Assembly: GCA_025354845.1 (NCBI GenBank)
Contig: JANXMD010000746.1
Span: forward strand, 1 to 9,084
Length of the DNA: 9,084 nucleotides
Direction of reading: 5' to 3'
Source of the DNA: Verrucomicrobiota bacterium
Lineage (GTDB): Bacteria; Verrucomicrobiota; Verrucomicrobiia; Limisphaerales; UBA9464
A program made the translations under genes and the position numbers. Positions within the stretch are counted from its first letter, which is position 1. Each line of letters starts with the position of its first letter. Shown piece by piece: positions 1 through 6,900 of the stretch. The notes beneath the pieces were generated by a model. It saw only the letters and a list, made by a program, of their open reading frames with translations. It ran no database searches and was not told the origin of the DNA.

Positions 1-216
1 GGTGTGACCTTGGGCAGTGGGAGGAAGACAAGTAATAAGGTCCAAGGACACACTTTCCCAGCGCTGAACTGGGATGGGAAGAGGCTGGAGGAGACCGGCA
101 CGAGCCTGGGTGCGGGCCTTATTGCGCTGGCAAATGTCGCAAGAGCGAACAAAGGCGCGCACATCACGATCCATACCAGGCCACCACCAATTGCGTTGCA
201 AGACGCTAAAGGTTTT
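1..216 (-). mobile_element. Ty3/Gypsy-type retrotransposon integrase fragment (pol), partial at both ends
   Basis: The - strand is open for 72 codons from about 216 down to the left edge. It contains, in order, a WWWPGM motif (172-189), an acidic/basic stretch, the CDICQRNK motif holding the CxxC half of the HHCC zinc-binding domain (Cys codons 139-141 and 130-132), LLQPLPIP (70-93), then SLDLITCLP (22-48), whose Asp (40-42) matches the first Asp of the DDE catalytic core. This order and spacing are characteristic of the integrase of Ty3/Gypsy (Metaviridae-like) LTR retrotransposons, which inserts element cDNA into host chromosomes. The two zinc-ligand His residues would lie upstream of the break near 216 and are missing. 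The rest of the core continues beyond the left edge. There are no stops or frameshifts, so the source copy was young or active. Bacteria do not normally carry this family. Family assignment is strong; the host lineage cannot be told. Confidence 0.87.
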
Positions 217-222
217 TGGAGA
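205..222. other. Junction between retrotransposon integrase and PKS sequence
   Basis: Integrase similarity on the - strand is clear back to the KTFSVLQRN segment (190-216) and then stops. PKS similarity on the + strand is clear from ETDMALAGG (from 219) onward. The residue before it, Leu at 216-218, is where ketosynthases normally have the Gly of an R-x-G-E motif, so the break is at about 211-219. A frame-3 TAA at 207-209 lies just left of the join. No LTR terminus (TG...CA), target duplication or other transposon end is visible at the join, and both partners are cut inside coding sequence. Confidence 0.75.
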
Positions 223-933
223 CGGATATGGCCCTTGCCGGCGGCGTGTTCATCCAGTCGACGCCGATGTTCTATATCGCGGCGAACCGCGCGGGAATGC
301 TGTCCGCGTCGGGTCTCTGTCATACCTTTGACGCCCTTGCCGATGGATTTGTACCCGGAGAAGGGGTTGGGGTGGTGGTGTTGAAGCGGCTTGAAGATGC
401 CTTGCGCGATCGAGATGAAATCCACGCGGTGATCGAGGGTTCCGGCATCAATCAGGACGGAGCCACGAACGGAGTGACCGCTCCCAGTGCCGAATCGCAG
501 GAACGGCTGGAGCGGAGCGTCTATGAAAGTTTTGGGATCAACGCCGACTCGCTCAGTCTCGTGGAAGCGCATGGCACCGGGACGCGGTTGGGCGATCCGA
601 TTGAATTTGAGGCGTTGAGCCGGGCGTTCCGGTGCGACACGGCACGTGCCGGGTTCTGCGCCCTGGGGTCCGTCAAAACCAATGTCGGGCATGCGACAGC
701 GGCCGCTGGAGTCACGGGATTGCTCAAGGTGGTGCTGGCTCTCAAGCACCGGCAGATTCCCCCGTCGCTCCATTTTGTGGAGGGCAATCCGGCAATCCGA
801 TTCGAGGGAAGCCCATTCTATGTCAACACGGCGCTCAAGCCTTGGGTGACCGCTGACCGGCAACCGCGTCGGGCTGCCCTTAGCGCCTTTGGTTTCAGCG
901 GAACGAACGCGCACTGTGTGATTCGCGAAGCGC
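219..933 (+). other. KS1: ketosynthase domain, N-terminally truncated
   Basis: This is the C-terminal ~240 residues of a ketosynthase, the domain that condenses the incoming chain with an ACP-bound malonyl unit. Visible landmarks are MALAGGVF (from 228), DGFVPGEGVGVV, the VEAHGTGT motif with the first catalytic His (570-572), KTNVGHA with the second (690-692) and the C-terminal FGFSGTNAH signature (888-914). A full KS has about 420-430 residues. Roughly the first 180-190, including the nucleophilic Cys of the DTACSSS motif, are absent because the sequence switches to retrotransposon DNA at about 211-219. As it stands this domain cannot condense. In type it resembles KS3 (NQDG and SGTNAH signatures) more than KS2. 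Confidence 0.95.
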
Positions 934-3900
934 CTGAAGTCGAGCGGAGGCGTGTCGGAGTTCCGGGCTACCCGCTTCTGCTTTCGGCGAGGTCCCTCGA
1001 CCAGTTGCGACTCTCGGTTGAACGTCTTGTGACGCACTGGGACTCGCGTCCCGACCTGCATGCGGCGGACGTCGCGTTTACGCTTCAGTTCGGGCGGCGG
1101 CACCTGGAACACCGGATCGGCCTCATCGCTCGCGACCGCGATCAGGCCTGCGCTCAACTGCGTCGGTGGCTCCGAGGAGAGCCGGTGGAGGGTCTCGTGA
1201 CTGGGACGGTGGACCGTCGCAAACGACGGGAGCAGGCGGCGTTGAAGGGCCAGGCGGAAGAACTCGTCCGGCAGGCGCGCGTCTCGGAGTCCGACGGCGT
1301 GTTCGAAATGCGGATCTTCGAGGCACTGAAAATCCAGGTTCTAGGATTTTTAGTCTCATTTGAGGCTCTGTTCGATGGCCTTGGCTGTGGTCGCGTTTCA
1401 TTGCCCGCCTACCCATTCGCGCGGGAACGGTACTGGGTTCCCGACCCGGCTTCGGCGGCACGAGTTCCGGCTGAAACCTCCCACGCCCGGATTCATCCCC
1501 TCGTTCACCGGGATCGATCGACACTCGGACAGTCCCACTACGAGTCGCAGTTTTCGGGTCGCGAATTCTTCCTTTGCGATCATCGGGTGGGCGGCCGGTC
1601 GGTCCTTCCGGCGGCGGCGTACCTGGAGATGGCACGCGTTGCGGTGACCCAGTCTCTCGATGGAGACGCAAGCCGCGGCACGCTTCGGCTACGAAATCTC
1701 GCGTGGTATCAACCGGTGGTGGCCGATTCTGAGGGGGCCACCGTTCACATCCGCCTTACGCCCAACGCGGACAAGTCAGTATCCTTTGAGATTTCCAGTA
1801 CGGAGCGTTCTGATTCCGCGGTACCCCGCGTTCACTGCATGGGGCTCGCTGATTGGGTGCCGTCGGTTGACGCCGTCGTGCTGAATCTTGGCGCGCTGCG
1901 TACCGGGCCAGGCCTCAACCGGTGGACCGCTGAGGACTGCTATGCCGTGTTCCAATCCATGGGCCTCGACTACGGTGCCGCCCATCGGAGTCTCGAGTCC
2001 CTACTGGCGGGGCCGTCCACCGTCTTGGGCGAGGTTTCGATCCCTTCGGCTGCGGGTGAGGATTGGCAGTCCTATGAACTGCATCCCAGCCTCCTCGATG
2101 GCGCGTTGCAGACGTTGGTCGGATTCGGGGGTTCACCGGAAGTTCGTGAAAACCGAACCAACGGCGTGGCGCGTCCGCCCGTAGTTCCGTTTGCGCTCGA
2201 CTCGGTTGAGATCCTTCGTGTGTGCCCCAGGTCGGTGGTCGTGGTCACGCGGAAGCAGCCACGAACGGGTGTCTATGACGTGGATGTGTGCGAGGCTGAC
2301 GGTACGGTTTGTGTGAGGTTGCTCGGACTTTCCACCCGAGTCGTTCCCGCCTCGGGTGACGGCGCACTGGTTGACGATCAAACGCTCTTCTTTGTGCCGG
2401 AGTGGCGCGATGAGATCGGGGTGACCGAGTTGGGCCTGAGCGTTGAGGAGCACCGGGTGCTTGCCTTCGATCCTGTGGAGGGATTGCGGGGTATGATTGG
2501 GGTCCGGATTCCTCAGGCGCGGTACGTGGCGGTTGAGCTCGAGTCGGTCTCGACCTCGGAGCGGCTTTTGGAGGCCGCGAGGGCGCTGATGTCGGAGATC
2601 CAGGAGGTGATCCGTGCGTCGCGAGCCGGACTCGCACTCGTGCAGGTGGTGAGTCGCGGGTCGCAGACACCGGGACTAATGCGCGGTTTGGCTGGCATGT
2701 TGTTTACGGCGATGGCCGAGGACTCGCGACTGCGCGCGCAATGGATCGAGGTGTCCGAATCCGCCAGTTCCGAGGCGGTTGCCGCGCACCTGCTGGATGC
2801 CGCGGCGACGCCGTCGGAGCGATGCCTGGGGTACCTTCAGGGAAGGCGCTCGGTGATGCGGTGGGTCGAGTCGACCCTGCCAGAATCGTCAATCGGGTTT
2901 CGATGGCCGGATCGTGGCGTGTTTCTAATCACCGGCGGAATGGGTGGATTGGGACGGCTGGTGGCGGCAGCGATGGCCCGCAGGCTTCGAGAAGGCACGC
3001 TAATCCTCGTCGGTCGGACGAGTGTGGAGGCCATCGACGCCACGGTGTTTTCAAACCTTCGGGCGCAATTCGCCAGCCCATCCTCGTCGTTGGTGTACCG
3101 GCAGTCAGACCTCGGCGATGAGGTGTCTGCGACGCGCTTGATATCTGGGGTCGTCGAGGAGTTCGGGACCGTTGACGGGGTGGTTCATGCGGCCGGGGTC
3201 ACGCGGGACCGGTTGCTTCGTTCGAAGTCTCCCGCCGAGTTGCAGGCGGTGTTCGCACCAAAGCTCAGCGGATTCATTCACCTCGACGAGGCAACGCGAG
3301 AGCTTCCCCTGAAGTGGGTGATTTTGTTTTCCGCAGTGGCCGGGACACTTGGAAACCCGGGGCAGGCGGATTATTCCGCCGCAAACGGGGTCCTCGACGC
3401 TTTCGCGGACCACCGGAACGCGCTTGTGGCTTCCGGACGGCGTCGGGGCCGGACCCTTGCGGTCGCCTGGCCGCTGTGGGCCGAGGGGGGGATGCAGGTC
3501 AGCAGCACGGTTCGGGACTCGATGCTCCTGAACCTCGGAATGTCCCCGTTGTCCACGCCAGCAGGCATGGAGGCATTGGAACGGATCCTGGCGTCGGATG
3601 TCGCCCGGGTCCTGGTGTTGCATGGACGACCCAAGCAGTTGCGATCCGTGATGCAGTCGATTAGCTCCCAGCCCTTGGCAACCCCTGAATCAGTGCAACC
3701 GGTTACGAGCGCCCGGCGGGAGCCTGGCTCCGAGCTTTCCTCTCAGATGGTCCGGTTCCTGAAGGAGCGTGTCGCCAAGGTGGTGAACTTTGCGCCGGAG
3801 CGACTGGATGCCGAGGCGCCGCTGGAGCGGTACGGGTTGGATTCGCTGATGATCATGAGCCTCACGGCGGAGTTGGAGAAGACCTTCGGCAGCCTCTCCA

Positions 3901-6900
3901 AGACCCTCTTCTTCGAGCATCAGAGTCTGAGGGAGCTCGCCGAATACTTTGCCGCCCATTTCGATTCCAAACTGGAATCACTTTTCGGCGGCGACATCGC
4001 AGCGCCTGCGGCGGCAACCGAGGACCGGTTGCTGGCTCCGGTTGTTTCCTCGGATGAACCAATCGGGCGGAAGTCAGCACGGTCGGACGGCTTGGTGGGT
4101 GACATCGCGATCATCGGACTGGCAGGGCGCTACCCCAAGGCGCGTTCGGTTTCTGAGTTTTGGGCGAATCTGGCGTCGGGCCGGGATTGCATCGAAGAGG
4201 TGCCACTCGAGCGTTGGGACCACAGCAAGTACTTCGATCCAACCCGTAACGTCCGCGGTAAGACCTACGCAAAGTGGGGCGGCTTTCTCGACGGGGTGGA
4301 TCAGTTTGACCCGGGCTTCTTCAACATCTCGCCGCGCGAGGCCGCTGCGATGGATCCCCAGGAACGACTGTTTCTCGAGTGCGTGTACGAAACGCTGGAA
4401 GATGCGGGATACACACGCCAGTCTCTGAATGGGGATGTCGGCGTTTATGTGGGAGTGATGTACGAGGAGTACCAACTGTACGGGGTTTCGGAGGGCGCGG
4501 CCGGGCGCCCCATTTCCCTTCCCGGGAATCCGTCCTCCATTGCCAATCGAGTTTCGTTTTTCTGCAATTTCCACGGACCGAGCCTGGCCGTGGATACCAT
4601 GTGTTCCTCCTCGTTGACGTCGATCCACCTCGCCTGTCAGGCGATCCGGCTTGGCGAATGTCGCGTGGCGATTGCTGGCGGGGTCAATGTATCGGTGCAT
4701 CCGAACAAGTACCTGATGCTTGCCCAGGGCAACTTTGCGTCGAGCTCGGGACGCTGTGAGAGCTTCGGCCGGGGTGGAGACGGCTACGTTCCGGCGGAGG
4801 GCGTGGGGGCGGTCCTTTTGAAGCCGCTCGCCCAGGCTGTCGCGGACGGGGACCACGTGTATGGAGTCATCCGGGGATCGGCCATCAACCACGGGGGGCG
4901 GACCAACGGGTATACGGTGCCAAATCCCAGGCTTCAGGCGGAGTTGGTGGAGCGGGCGATGCGTGTCGCGGGAGTGGATCCCGGTGAAATTAGCTACGTC
5001 GAGACGCATGGGACCGGGACGACTCTGGGGGATCCCATCGAGATTTCAGGTTTGTGTCGGGCGTTTCAATCGCGGGCGGGGGGCGAACGTTCCTGTGCGA
5101 TTGGGTCGGTGAAATCGAACATCGGTCACGCGGAGAGCGCGGCGGGAATCGCTGGCCTGACCAAGGTTCTGCTGCAGATGCGGCATGGTCAGATCGCCCC
5201 ATCGATCCACTCGGCAACGCTCAATCCGAACATCCAATTTGAGGCCACGCCCTTTTTTGTGCCGCAGACGCTCATTCCCTGGACGCCCGGGTCCGGCACA
5301 CGTCTTGCCGGAATTTCGTCCTTCGGCGCCGGAGGTTCGTATGCGCACCTGTTGGTTGAGGAATGGATCACGCCACCGACGTTGGCGGATTCGGGTCGGC
5401 AGAATCTCGTGGTGCTATCCGCCCGTTCTGCGCCGGCCTTAGTGCAGCGGGTCGAACGTCTTCTGAGGCATGTCGAGACGTTGCCGCTCGATGCGTCCGT
5501 TTCGGAAATCGCCTACACGCTTCAGGTGGGACGCGAGGCCATGGAGGAACGGCTGGCATTTGAAGCCCGGACAATTTCTGAACTGAAGCGCGTGCTGGCG
5601 TCGATTCTCGGCGGGAATTCCACCGGGGCCCTCGTCTGGCGGGGAAGGGTGGTGGAGACGGCGGAATCGCTCGCAGCCCGGCAAGCGGAACCCGAGCTTC
5701 GGCGCCACCTCGACCTGGCCATTGCCGAGTCCCGATTTGGCGAGATCGCCGAGCACTGGACCCAGGGGCTTCTGGTGGATTGGAGTCGATTGCCTCGAGC
5801 TGGAACTGGGCGTCGCGTGGGGTTGCCCACATACCCGTTCCAACACCAGCGGTGCTGGTACTCGAGCCTCTCGCAACCGTCGACGGTTGGGATGCCAGAA
5901 CCCACGGGAGTCGAAGGAACTGGCGCCGAGGGTCCTGGTCCCAACTTGACCCCGAATGAGCTGACCGCGCCGGCGTTGCCAGCGACGGCCAACCCACTTG
6001 AAAGAGGAGGACAAATGGAACCCCGATCGCCGCGAATCTCACTGCGACCTCTCGCGATCAACGCGGCGGCCCCCGCGCCTGCGGAATCCGGTCTGCCGAT
6101 CGTGAAACCGACGCGGGAGACCGCGCCCCTTTCCACGGTGGGGGTGCCTGGATTTGGAAACCGTGCGGCTGCAGCTCCAGCCGCCGGGGCAAACGGGTCG
6201 GGAATCCCCGTGCTGACATTGCAGCGAGAGCTGATCGCAAGTCTTGCCGCAGCGTTGTTCATGAAGGGGGCGGACATTGATCCGGATCGCAGTTTCGTTG
6301 ACCTCGGACTCGACTCCATCATCGGAGTGGAATGGATCCAGGCGATCAACCGGAAGTACGGAACGAACATCACGGCGACCAAGGTGTACGATCATCCGAG
6401 TGTTCGCCGCTTCGCTGCTTTCCTTTCGCAGACGCTGGCGGCTTCGGAATTGCAGGTCGGCGATCACCAGGTAGCTCCACCGAGCACGCCGCCGCCAAAT
6501 GGCGAGGGGTTGAAATCGATCGAGGAAGATCGAATGACGACGAGTGCGACTTCGGTTCGGCCCGACCTCGAAAAGTATGGACTCGTGGTATCCGGTGTGG
6601 GTTCGGTGGAGGGCGTGGCCCTGCTTCCGTGGAAGTGTCCCTCACCCGGTGCGGATGAGGTCCAAATTCTGGTGCGTGCCTCGGCCATCAATTTTCCGGA
6701 TACGCTCTGTGTTCGCGGGCTCTATCCGACCATGCCAGAGTACCCGTTTGTGCCCGGATTCGAGGTGGCTGGCGTGGTGTCCGCGGTCGGCCCGGGCGTT
6801 ACAGAGTTTGCAATCGGCGACGAAGTCATCGCGCTGACCGGACGTCAAATGGGTGGTCACGCGTCGCACGTCAACGTCCCCTGTCAGGGCGTGGTTCGGA

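Noticed and set aside
1..216. A bacterial IS-type transposase at the left edge
   Set aside because: The WWPGM, CxxCQxxK and LLQPLPIP series with the following SLDLIT segment is specific to LTR-retrotransposon/retroviral-type integrases and not to bacterial IS3-like DDE enzymes.
4..384. + strand open frame of 126 codons spanning the junction
   Set aside because: It is the antisense of the integrase on its left and out of frame with KS1 on its right, so it is a by-product of the junction.
934..1481. A degenerate AT domain after KS1
   Set aside because: The segment is too short for an AT (about 180 residues) and has no GHSxG motif. It fits the normal post-KS linker of trans-AT synthases.
4074..5009. 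Long - strand open frame of 311 codons
   Set aside because: It lies entirely opposite the KS2 coding sequence, has no recognisable motif, and is expected by chance in GC-rich DNA. KS2 motifs on the + strand are unambiguous.
4101..5366. KS2 as a non-elongating KS0, suggested by the sparse module
   Set aside because: The Cys and both catalytic His residues, including the HGTGT His usually lost in KS0, are present.
6000..6020. A boundary between two PKS genes at the AGGAGG/ATG site
   Set aside because: The reading frame is continuous from KS2 through this point with no stop codon, so a fused single protein is the direct reading; internal initiation is kept only as a low-confidence possibility.
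5368..6467. Several overlapping - strand open frames of 140-290 codons opposite the KS2 linker and ACP2
   Set aside because: Compositionally biased (Arg, Pro, Ser, Ala) antisense shadows of the + strand PKS with no domain signatures.
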